DNA from: Streptosporangiaceae bacterium
GTDB taxonomy: Bacteria > Actinomycetota > Actinomycetes > Streptosporangiales > Streptosporangiaceae
DNA length: 37,499 nt
Direction of reading: 5' to 3'
NCBI GenBank assembly: GCA_025934375.1
Contig: JAICYD010000069.1
Coordinates: 1-37,499, forward strand
The notes beneath the pieces are model-generated. The model was not told the DNA's origin. It saw only the letters and a program-made list of their open reading frames with translations, and made no database searches. A program made the position numbers and the translations under genes. Below are positions 15,176 to 23,361 of the stretch, one piece after another (the first letter of the stretch is position 1; each line of letters opens with the position of its first letter).

Positions 15176-15188
15176 TACCTTCAGATGC
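15176..15188 (+). promoter_or_regulatory. TACCTT -10 box, possible leaderless ppc start
   Basis: TACCTT at 15176-15181 is 7 nt before GTG 15189, with no ribosome-binding site between. TTGGGC at 15155-15160 could be a -35 box (15-nt spacing). A small dyad (TAACCT 15162-15167 / AGGTTA 15172-15177) overlaps this element and might be an operator. This supports GTG 15189 over ATG 15195. Confidence 0.4.
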
Positions 15189-17927
15189 GTGACCATGAGC
15201 GTTGACCGGGAGAGGGATTCCGCCGAGCTTCCCGAGGAGATGCGCCGCGACGTCCGGCTGCTCGGCGATGTCCTCGGCGAGATCATCAGCGAGGACGACC
15301 CCAGCCTGCTAGATGACGTCGAGCGCCTGCGGCGCGCGGTGATCGGCGCGCGGGCCGAAGAGCGGGCCGACGCCGAGATCGTCGCCATGGTCGGGGCCTG
15401 GTCGCACACCCGCGCCGAGGAGGTGGCCCGGGCCTTCACGCTCTACTTCCACCTGGTCAATCTGGCCGAGGAGCAGCAGCGGGTGCGCACCCTGCGGGAG
15501 CGGGATTCCCAGTTCCGGCCGCGCCGGGAGTCACTGGCCGACGCGGTGGCGCAGATCACCACCGAGCAGGGCGCCGCGCATGTCGCCGAGCTGCTAGCCG
15601 GGCTGCGCGTGCACAACGTGTTCACCGCGCACCCGACCGAGGCGCGCCGCCGAGCGGTCGTCGCGGCGCTGCGCCGGGTGGCCGCGCTGCTGACCGAGCT
15701 TGAGGACGCGCGCCTGGGGGCCGCGCAGATGGCCGAGGCCCAGCGGAAGCTGCGCGAGGAGATTGACCTGCTGTGGCGCACCGCCCAGTTGCGGGTGGCG
15801 GGGATGAGCCCGCTGGATGAGGTTCGCACCGTGATGACCGCGTTCGACGAGACGCTCTTCCGGCTCGTCCCGGCGGTCTACCGGGCCTTTGACCACGTGC
15901 TCGCCGGCCCGGCCAGCGGGGCGGAGCCGACGGCGGTGCCCGCGTTCTTGCGGTTTGGCAGCTGGGTCGGCGCCGACCGGGACGGCAACCCGTCCGTGAC
16001 GGCCGCGGTGACCCGGGAGGCAGCGATGATCCAGGCCGATCACGCGCTGCGCGCCCTGGAGGCGGGCTGCAGCCGCATTGGCCGGGGGCTGACCGTGATC
16101 GACGGGGCCGCACCGCCCTCGGCCGCGCTGCGGAAGGCGCTGACCGCCGCCCGCGCCGCGCACCCGGAGCTGCTGCGCGAGATCGAGGCGCGCTCGCCGC
16201 GCGAGCCCTACCGCGCCTACTTGCTCTACGCCGCCGAGCGACTCGCGGCGACCCGCCAGCGTGACCTTGACCTCGCCTATGGCGGGCCCGCCGAGTTCAT
16301 CACCGACCTCGTCTTGGTGCAGTCCTCCCTGATGACGGGGGGCGCGCCGCGCCAGGCCCACGGCCAGCTGCAGCACCTGATCTGGCAGGCGCAGACCTTC
16401 GGCTTCCACCTCGCGGGGCTGGAGGTCCGGCAGCACTCACGCGTCCACGCCCACGCGCTGGCCGAGCTGCACGCCGATGCCGTCGCCTCGCCCGATGCCC
16501 CCCCGGCTCTGCTTGCCCCAGGGGGGACGACCCCCCTGTCACCTCCCGAAAAAGGCGAATTGAGCCCGATGACGGCCGAGGTGCTCGACACGATCCGGGT
16601 GATGGCCTGGATCCAGCGCCGCTACGGCGAGGAGGCCTGCCACCGGTACGTCGTCTCGTTCACCACGTCCGCCGCCGACATCGCGGCCGTCTACGAGCTC
16701 GCGCGGCACGCGCTGCCGGACGGGCAAGCGGAGTCGCTGGCGCTCGACGTCATCCCGCTGTTTGAAAGCGGCGATGACTTGGCCCGGGCGCCGGAGGTGC
16801 TAACCGGGATCCTTGAGATCCCGGCGGTCGCCGCCCGGCTGGCCGCGGGCGGCCGCAACCTCGAGGTCATGCTCGGCTACTCGGACTCCGCGAAGGAGCT
16901 CGGGCCCGCCAGCGCCACCTTCCGCCTCTTCGAGGCCCAGGCCGCGCTGGCGAAGTGGTCCGCGGAGCACGACGTGCGCCTCACCTTGTTCCACGGCCGG
17001 GGCGGTGCCCTCGGCCGGGGCGGCGGGCCGGCCGGGCGCGCCGTGCTCGCCCAGGCGCCCGGCTCGGTGGACGGCCGGTTCAAGGTCACCGAGCAGGGCG
17101 AGGTGATCTTCGCCCGCTATGGCAGGCCGGAGATCGGGGCGCGCCACCTGGAGCAGGTCACCTCGGCCGTGCTGCTGGCCTCGGCGCCGTCGGTGACCGC
17201 GCGCAACGCCCGCGGCGCGGAGACGTTCCGCGCGCTCGGCGCCCGCATCGACGACGCCGCCAAGGCGGCGTTCCGGTCACTGGTCGAAACGGCCGGCTTC
17301 GCCGGGTGGTTCGCGCAGGTCAGCCCGCTCGATGAGATCGGCGGCCTGCGAATCGGCTCCCGGCCCGCCCGCCGCGGGCACGGCGGCGGCCCGCTCGGCC
17401 TGGAGGACCTGCGGGCGATCCCGTGGGTCTTCGCATGGTCGCAGACCCGCCTTAACCTGCCCGGCTGGTATGGCCTGGGCAGCGGCCTGGCGGCCGCCGC
17501 GGCGTACGCTACCGAGCCCGGTGACGGCCTGGCCGAGCTGCGCCGCGCCTACGCCGAGTGGCCGCTATTCCAGTCGCTGCTCGATAACGCCGAGATGAGC
17601 CTGGCCAAGACCGACCGGGCCATCGCCGCCCGGTACCTCGCCCTCGGCGGCCGCGACGACCTGACCGAGCAGGTGCTCGCCGAATACGACCGCACCCGGC
17701 GGCTGGTCCTCAAGGTCACCCGGCACGACCGCCCGCTGGCCGGCCGGCACGTGCTGTCGCGCGCCATCGCGCTGCGCGACCCCTACGTGGACGCGCTGAG
17801 CTACCTGCAGTTGCGCGCGCTGACCGCGCTGCGCGCCGACGAGGTCCCCGAGGACCGCCAGTCGCCGGAGCGCCTGCTCCTGCTTACCGTCAACGGCATC
17901 TCAGCTGGGTTGCAGAACACTGGGTGA
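15189..17927 (+). CDS. ppc: Phosphoenolpyruvate carboxylase
   Basis: A complete 912-residue PEP carboxylase, the anaplerotic enzyme that makes oxaloacetate from PEP and bicarbonate. Key motifs are VFTAHPTEARRR with the catalytic His at about 148, FGSWVGADRDGNPSVT, MLGYSDSAKELG near residue 561, and the Gly-rich catalytic loop LFHGRGGALGRGGGP. WSQTRLNLPGWYGLG and the conserved C-terminus ending in NTG are also present. An Ala/Pro stretch with PPALLAPGGTTPLSPPEKGEL at about 435-460 is a low-complexity insertion. GTG 15189 is chosen because of the -10 box 7 nt upstream. ATG 15195 is the alternative. Confidence 0.97.
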   Translation: MTMSVDRERDSAELPEEMRRDVRLLGDVLGEIISEDDPSLLDDVERLRRAVIGARAEERADAEIVAMVGAWSHTRAEEVARAFTLYFHLVNLAEEQQRVRTLRERDSQFRPRRESLADAVAQITTEQGAAHVAELLAGLRVHNVFTAHPTEARRRAVVAALRRVAALLTELEDARLGAAQMAEAQRKLREEIDLLWRTAQLRVAGMSPLDEVRTVMTAFDETLFRLVPAVYRAFDHVLAGPASGAEPTAVPAFLRFGSWVGADRDGNPSVTAAVTREAAMIQADHALRALEAGCSRIGRGLTVIDGAAPPSAALRKALTAARAAHPELLREIEARSPREPYRAYLLYAAERLAATRQRDLDLAYGGPAEFITDLVLVQSSLMTGGAPRQAHGQLQHLIWQAQTFGFHLAGLEVRQHSRVHAHALAELHADAVASPDAPPALLAPGGTTPLSPPEKGELSPMTAEVLDTIRVMAWIQRRYGEEACHRYVVSFTTSAADIAAVYELARHALPDGQAESLALDVIPLFESGDDLARAPEVLTGILEIPAVAARLAAGGRNLEVMLGYSDSAKELGPASATFRLFEAQAALAKWSAEHDVRLTLFHGRGGALGRGGGPAGRAVLAQAPGSVDGRFKVTEQGEVIFARYGRPEIGARHLEQVTSAVLLASAPSVTARNARGAETFRALGARIDDAAKAAFRSLVETAGFAGWFAQVSPLDEIGGLRIGSRPARRGHGGGPLGLEDLRAIPWVFAWSQTRLNLPGWYGLGSGLAAAAAYATEPGDGLAELRRAYAEWPLFQSLLDNAEMSLAKTDRAIAARYLALGGRDDLTEQVLAEYDRTRRLVLKVTRHDRPLAGRHVLSRAIALRDPYVDALSYLQLRALTALRADEVPEDRQSPERLLLLTVNGISAGLQNTG

Positions 17928-17942
17928 GGCCTGCGGCGGGGC

Positions 17943-18524
17943 GTGGTCTGGCCAGCACGGATAATGGCTAGTAGCCATGACAGATGTCGCACGCTGACGC
18001 TGCACCTGCAGGGCGGTCTCGGGTACTCGCCGCTCCGTTCTGGCCTCACCTTCGTCCCCGGCGCGCTGGCCTTCGCATTCGTGAGCCTGAACTGGCGGAG
18101 GGTGCCCGCCAGTGCCCATCACGTCCTCATCGTGAGCGGGTTCGCGCTCAGCGGCGCCGGCCTGGCGGCGACCGGGCTCCTGCTGCGCGATGGCGGGACC
18201 GGCGGGGCCTGGACCTATGTCCTGGCCGGGGTCGTCGGCGGCGGCATGGCGTCCGGGTTCAGCCCGCTGATGACCCGCGTGCTCTCCCGCGTCCCGGTGG
18301 CGATCGCCGCCGACGCCAGCGGCGTCATCGTGACGGTCAACCAGCTAGCCATCGTGGGCGGCGTGGCGACCTTCGGCACGCTCTACCTGAACCTGGCCGG
18401 CCACCTGCACGCCAGCGTGCTGGCCAGCGCGCACGCCTGGGAGGCGTCCTCGCTCGCCCTCGCCGTGGTAGCCATCGCCGGCGGCGTACTGGCCGCCATC
18501 CACGTCAGCTCCAGCCAGGAGTAG
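17943..18524 (+). pseudogene. C-terminal remnant of a DHA2-type MFS drug exporter
   Basis: The translation from LTLHLQGGLGYSPLRSGLTFVPGALAF onward matches the second half of 14-TM EmrB/QacA-type exporters, including the GGGMASGFSPLMTRVLSRVP and ADASGVIVTVNQLAIVGG motifs. Only about five to six membrane segments remain. The N-terminal ~300 residues, including the motif A loop and first TM bundle, are absent. The DNA upstream is the 3' end of ppc. The first ~15 residues (MVWPARIMASSHDRC) are not family sequence. A short dyad (ATGGCT-AGT-AGCCAT, 17964-17978) lies at the junction. A 5' deletion is the simplest explanation. Confidence 0.8.
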
Positions 18525-18534
18525 GCTCGCCAGG
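18522..18534 (+). promoter_or_regulatory. TAGGCT -10 box 7 nt before the alaX start
   Basis: TAGGCT at 18522-18527 is 7 nt upstream of GTG 18535. The TAG is also the stop codon of the preceding MFS remnant. No convincing -35 hexamer is visible. The same TAGGCT-N7-start arrangement precedes purK and purE. Confidence 0.45.
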
Positions 18535-19254
18535 GTGAGCAGGACGCACCGGCTTGAGCTTGACGACCAGACGCTGCGCGAATGGGACGCGGCCGTCCTT
18601 GCGGCGACCCCCGACGGGATCGTGCTGGACCGCTCGGCCTTCTACCCGGGAGGCGGCGGCCAGCCGCCGGACCACGGGGTCCTCCTGTGGGGCAGCGTCC
18701 AGACCCGGATCGTGGACGCGCGCACGGGAGACGACGTCTACCTCACCCCCGCCGACGGCGACCCGCTGCCCCCCGTCGGCACGGCGGTCCGCGGCGCGGT
18801 GGAAGACCAGCGCCGCACCGCGCTGATGCGCACCCACTCGGGGCTGCACGTGCTGTGCGGCGTGGTCTTCCGGGACTATGGCGCGCTCGTCACCGGCGGA
18901 AACATGGAGCCGCTGACCGCCCGGATGGACTTCAACCTGGAGGCGGTACCACCCGGCTTCAAGGAGGCCGTCGAGGACGCGTGCAACGCCGAGCTCAGCG
19001 CCGACCGGAAGATCGTGATCCGCGAGCTCCCCCGGTCCGAGGCGCTCCAGATCCCCGACATCATCCGGACCGCGACCAACCTCGTCCCGCCTGAGGTCAC
19101 CGACGTGCGGATCGTCGACATCGTCGGGCTGGACACCCAGGCCGACGGCGGCACTCATGTCGCGTCCACCGCCCAGGTCGGCCGCATCTCCGTGGTCAAG
19201 GTCGAGAACAAGGGCAAGGGCTTCCGGCGGCTGAGGATCGCCATCAGTGAGTGA
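18535..19254 (+). CDS. AlaX-type alanyl-tRNA editing hydrolase
   Basis: A 239-residue free-standing editing domain homologous to the AlaRS editing module, which removes Ser or Gly wrongly attached to tRNA(Ala). Features are the AFYPGGGGQPPDHG segment, the zinc motif H101-SGL-H105, and the second motif ADGGTHVASTAQVG. In AlaRS the second motif is C-GGTHV; here the Cys position is Asp. I recall DGGTHV variants in other AlaX proteins, so this need not abolish function. The start is GTG 18535. It is followed by birA after a 21-nt gap, probably in the same transcript. Confidence 0.9.
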   Translation: MSRTHRLELDDQTLREWDAAVLAATPDGIVLDRSAFYPGGGGQPPDHGVLLWGSVQTRIVDARTGDDVYLTPADGDPLPPVGTAVRGAVEDQRRTALMRTHSGLHVLCGVVFRDYGALVTGGNMEPLTARMDFNLEAVPPGFKEAVEDACNAELSADRKIVIRELPRSEALQIPDIIRTATNLVPPEVTDVRIVDIVGLDTQADGGTHVASTAQVGRISVVKVENKGKGFRRLRIAISE

Positions 19255-19275
19255 CCACCACTGGAGGGTGGGATC

Positions 19276-20076
19276 GTGAGCGAGTGGCAGCCGCTGGACG
19301 CCGCAGGGCTGGCGGCCGCAGTGCCCGGCATCGCGGGTCCCTGGACGGCCATCGAGGTCGTGCGGCAGACCGGGTCGACGAACACCGACCTGCTCGCGCG
19401 GGCCGCCTCCGGCGCCCCCGAGGGGCTGGTGCTCGCCACCGAGGAGCAAGCTGCCGGCCGGGGCCGCCTTGGCCGGTCATGGGTAACCCCGCCGGGGACC
19501 GCGCTTGCCTTCTCGGTGCTACTGCGGCCCTCCGCGATTCCCGCCGCCCGGCACGGCTGGCTGCCGCTCATCGCCGGCATCTCGGTCGCGGCGGCCGCCC
19601 GCGCCGTCAGCGGCGTTGACGCGCGGCTGAAATGGCCCAACGACGTGCTCATCGGGGACGGGAAGCTGGCCGGGATCTTGGCCGAGGCTGCCGGGGCCGC
19701 CGTCGTCATCGGCATCGGCATGAACGTCTTGACCTCACCTGGCGAGTTGCCCGCCGGCCCGGGCGGCCTGCGCCCCACCTCGCTGCTCGCTGCCGGAGCG
19801 CCGGTCGCCCGGGAAGCCGTGCTCACCGCGATCCTGCGAGCGCTCGGCGAGCGGTATGAGCGGTTCCGCGACAACCCCGACCCGAAGGGCTGCGGCCTGC
19901 TCGCCGAGTACCGTGACGTCAGCGCCACTCTTGGCCGCGACGTCCGCGTGGAGCTCCCCGGAGCCGCCATCCTCGCCGGGCACGCCACTGGCATCGACGA
20001 CGACGGCCGCCTGCTCGTCACCGCCGACGGGAAAGAGCACGCCCTCGCCGCCGGCGACGTCGTCCACCTCCGCTAG
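19276..20076 (+). CDS. birA: Biotin--[acetyl-CoA-carboxylase] ligase
   Basis: A 266-residue biotin protein ligase that attaches biotin to the carboxyl-carrier subunits of acyl-CoA carboxylases. The catalytic domain shows GSTNTDLLARA, the biotinyl-AMP loop AAGRGRLGRSWVTPPG and KWPNDVLIGDGKLAGILAE. The C-terminal SH3-like domain ends in GDVVHLR. There is no N-terminal HTH, so it is a ligase and not a repressor. GTG 19276 has a good Shine-Dalgarno sequence (ctggaggg). Its place beside a PH-domain gene matches the mycobacterial accD5-accE5-birA region, and accE lies 5.3 kb away here. Confidence 0.95.
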   Translation: MSEWQPLDAAGLAAAVPGIAGPWTAIEVVRQTGSTNTDLLARAASGAPEGLVLATEEQAAGRGRLGRSWVTPPGTALAFSVLLRPSAIPAARHGWLPLIAGISVAAAARAVSGVDARLKWPNDVLIGDGKLAGILAEAAGAAVVIGIGMNVLTSPGELPAGPGGLRPTSLLAAGAPVAREAVLTAILRALGERYERFRDNPDPKGCGLLAEYRDVSATLGRDVRVELPGAAILAGHATGIDDDGRLLVTADGKEHALAAGDVVHLR

Positions 20077-20113
20077 CCGCACCACCCCCGCCGTCCAATC
20101 CGACATAACGGAA

Positions 20114-20180
20114 CTCTGCGTACTGGGGAACGTCAAGCTGGGCGATATGTGGTGGTTTTCCATGCCGCCAGTATGCAGAG
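20114..20180. repeat. Imperfect inverted repeat between birA and the PH-domain gene
   Basis: CTCTGCGTACTGG (20114-20126) and CCAGTATGCAGAG (20168-20180) pair at 12 of 13 positions and are separated by 41 nt. It may be part of a birA terminator or an RNA element before the next gene. The remainder of the 206-nt gap shows no gene. Confidence 0.4.
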
Positions 20181-20282
20181 TCAGCTCAGAGAGGGTCTCC
20201 GGCTCGCCGCGCTAATTCCAGTCACGGGGCTTCGCGCGGCACTTTGCCCAGGCTGCCTCCAGAAGATGGCAATATGTGCGGT

Positions 20283-20804
20283 GTGAGCAACGATGACTCC
20301 CTCGCGCCGGGTGAGACGCCGGTCATCGCCGTGCACCCGCACTGGAAGGTGCTGGTCCGGCCGGTCTCGGTAGCCGTGCTTATCGTCGCGGCGACGCTGG
20401 TGGCGGAGGTGATGATCCCGTGGGGCGGCATCGCGCCACTGGGGCCGCTCGTGCTGGCGGCCGTGGCGGTCGTCTTGCTGATGTCGTGGCTGACGGTGCC
20501 GCTGCTGCGCTGGCGCACCACGACCTACGAGCTGACCAGCCGGCGGCTGCGGATGCGCTCGGGGATCATCGCCCGGTTCGGCAAGGACATCCCGCTGTCG
20601 CGGGTCACCGACGTGTCGTTCGAGACCGGGATCCTGGACCGGATCCTCGGCTCGGGAACGCTGGTCGTGGAGTCACCGGGCGAGCACGGGCAGGTGCGGC
20701 TGACCGAGATCCCGCACGTCGAGCATCTGCAGGCGGCGTTGTTCCAGCTCGTGGAGGAAGAGCGGGTGCGCGCGACCGCCCCCGAGTGGGACGAGGGGGG
20801 CTGA
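20283..20804 (+). CDS. Membrane protein with bacterial PH domain (YdbS/DUF304 type)
   Basis: About 173 residues. HPHWKVLVRPVSVAVLIVAATLVAEVMIP holds the first transmembrane segment and LVLAAVAVVLLMSWLTVPLLRW the second. The bPH2 domain follows: TTTYELTSRRLRMRSGIIARFGKDIPLSRVTDVSF, then ILGSGTLVVESPGEHG. The family is membrane bound and of unknown role. A homologue (Rv3278c) sits next to birA in M. tuberculosis. GTG 20283 is favoured. ATG 20274 and an earlier start are possible, and no clear ribosome-binding site separates them. Confidence 0.88.
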   Translation: MSNDDSLAPGETPVIAVHPHWKVLVRPVSVAVLIVAATLVAEVMIPWGGIAPLGPLVLAAVAVVLLMSWLTVPLLRWRTTTYELTSRRLRMRSGIIARFGKDIPLSRVTDVSFETGILDRILGSGTLVVESPGEHGQVRLTEIPHVEHLQAALFQLVEEERVRATAPEWDEGG

Positions 20805-20838
20805 CGGGGCGATAGACACCCCGTGTCACCCCCGTCGG

Positions 20839-20872
20839 TTGCGGAATTTTACTCGGGTTTTACTATTGTCGC
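20839..20872 (+). promoter_or_regulatory. TTGCGG-16-TACTAT promoter, leaderless response regulator
   Basis: TTGCGG (20839-20844), a 16-nt spacer rich in T/A, and TACTAT (20861-20866) form a recognisable SigA-type promoter. The ATG at 20873 begins 6 nt later, so the transcript would start at or near the start codon. No Shine-Dalgarno sequence is present. Confidence 0.55.
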
Positions 20873-21550
<678 letters not shown>

Positions 21551-21567
21551 CGCCCGGGGCGTGGAGG

Positions 21568-22575
21568 GTGCGACACCGGCTCTGGCGCGAGACATCGGGG
21601 GTCGCCGCGGTCGCGGTGGCGATCGGGACCATTCCGCTGCTGATCGCCGTCGCGATCCGGGATGCCATGCTGCTCGCCCTCGGGCTGCCCCTGCTGGCCA
21701 TCGCGGTCGCGGTGGGCGCTGGCGTCGCCCGGGTGGTCGCCCGCCGGGCCGCCCGTCCGGTGGAGGAGCTCGCCGAGGCGGCCGGACGGCTGGGCACCGG
21801 CGACCCGCGCCCCGTGGGGCGGCGCTACGGCGTGACCGAGATCGACCAGGTCGCCGACGGCCTCGACAGCGCTGGCCGCCGCGTCACCCACCTGCTCACC
21901 GCCGACCGCGAGCTCGCCATCGACGCTTCCCATCAGCTCCGCACGCCGCTGACCGCGCTGTCGATGCGGCTGGAGGAGATGATCGCCGCCGCCGATGACC
22001 CGGAGGTAGTCCGCGAGGAGGGAACCGCCGCCCTCGCCCAGGCCGAGCGGCTCGCCGACGTGGTCACCCAGCTGCTCAGCCCCGCCCGCCGGGTGGGCGC
22101 CGTCTCGGTTGGGCGGGGCGGCGTCGACCGGGTCGTCTCCCAGCAGATGACGGAGTGGGAGCCGGCCTTCCGGCGGGCCGGGCGCAAGATGGTGCTCACC
22201 GGGGACCCCGGCCTCGAGGCCTATTTCACCCCCGGCGGGCTCGCTCAGGTGATCGCGACGCTGCTGGACAACGCCCTCATGCACGGCGCGGGGACCGTGA
22301 CGATCCGGCGCTCGCAATCGGCCCGGTCAGTGGTTATCGAGGTCGAGGATGAGGGCGGCGGCGTACCCGCCGAGCTGGTATCGCGGATCTTCGAGCGCAG
22401 CGTCAGCGGACGGCCGGAGGGCACTGGCCTCGGGCTTTCCCTGGCTCGCACGATGGCCGCCGCCGACGGCGGCCGGATCGTCTTGGCCAGGCGCAAGCCG
22501 CCCGTGTTCGCGGTGTTCTTGCCCCGTAACCCGCCCGCCGGCCAGGGGCAGCAGGCCCGTTCCGGTCCGGCCTGA
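21568..22575 (+). CDS. Sensor histidine kinase without an extracellular sensor domain
   Basis: About 335 residues. Two transmembrane segments (about 11-30 and 33-54) are joined by only a few residues. The protein therefore has no periplasmic sensor and probably senses within the membrane or through a partner. A HAMP-like linker (RRAARPVEELAEAAGRLGTGD) follows. The H box is IDASHQLRTPLTALSMRLEEM with His at 122, the N box is VIATLLDNALMHG, and the G1/G2 boxes are VEDEGGGVP and GTGLGLSLARTMA. GTG 21568 is the likely start, although GGAGG lies immediately before it. The 3' end is 4 nt from the convergent gtrA-like gene. Confidence 0.92.
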   Translation: MRHRLWRETSGVAAVAVAIGTIPLLIAVAIRDAMLLALGLPLLAIAVAVGAGVARVVARRAARPVEELAEAAGRLGTGDPRPVGRRYGVTEIDQVADGLDSAGRRVTHLLTADRELAIDASHQLRTPLTALSMRLEEMIAAADDPEVVREEGTAALAQAERLADVVTQLLSPARRVGAVSVGRGGVDRVVSQQMTEWEPAFRRAGRKMVLTGDPGLEAYFTPGGLAQVIATLLDNALMHGAGTVTIRRSQSARSVVIEVEDEGGGVPAELVSRIFERSVSGRPEGTGLGLSLARTMAAADGGRIVLARRKPPVFAVFLPRNPPAGQGQQARSGPA

Positions 22576-22579
22576 CCCG

Positions 22580-23290
22580 CTACTGCGGCCGGCGCTTGCC
22601 CGTCCCGGTGGGCTGGGAGGAGTGAGCGGGAAGCACGGTTACGTTCGGTGTGATGATCTTCGGCTTCTGGGCCTGCCCCCCGCCTCGCGGTCGGCCGTTG
22701 GCGGCGGGAGCCTGCGAGCGGCCGTTGCTCCCCGGGGCTGGGGTCGTGGCGGCTGGGCTCGTGGCGGCTGGGGTCGCGGCGGCAGCGCTGGCGGCGGCGG
22801 CCGCGGCGGCCGGGTCAGCGGCGGCCAGGTCGGCGGGGTCGGCCGCGGCGGCCGGGACGGGAGCCAGGAAGACCCACTTGCGGTAGGCCCAGAACCGGAA
22901 GATCGTGCCAATGCCGGTTCCGATGACGCTCGCCGCGTTGTAGGCGATCTGGTCCTTGGCGCCGAAGACGTACGCCGTCGTCCCGATGACGATCTCCGCG
23001 ATGACCAGGCCGATCACGTTGAGGACGATGAACAGGATCAGCTCGCGATGGACCGCCTGGTTCTCCCGGTTCCGGAAAGTCCAGAACCGGGAGCCCAGGT
23101 AGGTGACGACACAAGCCGCGGTCAGGGCGATCGCCTTCGACGTGATCGGACCTAGGTGAAAGGTCCCGTACAGAAGGGCGCTGCCGCCCAAGTCCACCAC
23201 CGAACCGGTGGCGCCGACCACGCCGAACTTGGCGAGCTCAGGCACTAGGTGCCGCACGCGGCGCAGGCGCGCGGTGATCAGGTGAACCAT
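22580..23290 (-). CDS. GtrA-family membrane protein with Ala/Pro-rich tail
   Basis: A 236-residue protein. Four transmembrane helices form a GtrA domain (LAKFGVVGATGSVVDLGGSALLY, VVTYLGSRFWTFRN, a third helix, and NAASVIGTGIGTIFRFWAYRKWVF). GtrA proteins are thought to move or support polyprenyl-linked sugars in cell-envelope glycosylation. After about residue 155 comes an unusual tail of about 80 residues, an Ala-rich stretch followed by a basic Gly/Pro segment ending in GTGKRRPQ, probably cytoplasmic. ATG 23290 has an AAGGGGG motif upstream. In M. tuberculosis a GtrA-like gene (Rv3277) also lies between the purK and birA regions. Confidence 0.88.
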   Translation of the reverse strand: MVHLITARLRRVRHLVPELAKFGVVGATGSVVDLGGSALLYGTFHLGPITSKAIALTAACVVTYLGSRFWTFRNRENQAVHRELILFIVLNVIGLVIAEIVIGTTAYVFGAKDQIAYNAASVIGTGIGTIFRFWAYRKWVFLAPVPAAAADPADLAAADPAAAAAAASAAAATPAATSPAATTPAPGSNGRSQAPAANGRPRGGGQAQKPKIITPNVTVLPAHSSQPTGTGKRRPQ

Positions 23291-23361
23291 AGACGGTTGC
23301 CCCCTTAGGCGGCTTAACTTCGAGGCTACGTTAGCTGCCTCACCTAAAGATCCGGTTTCTG

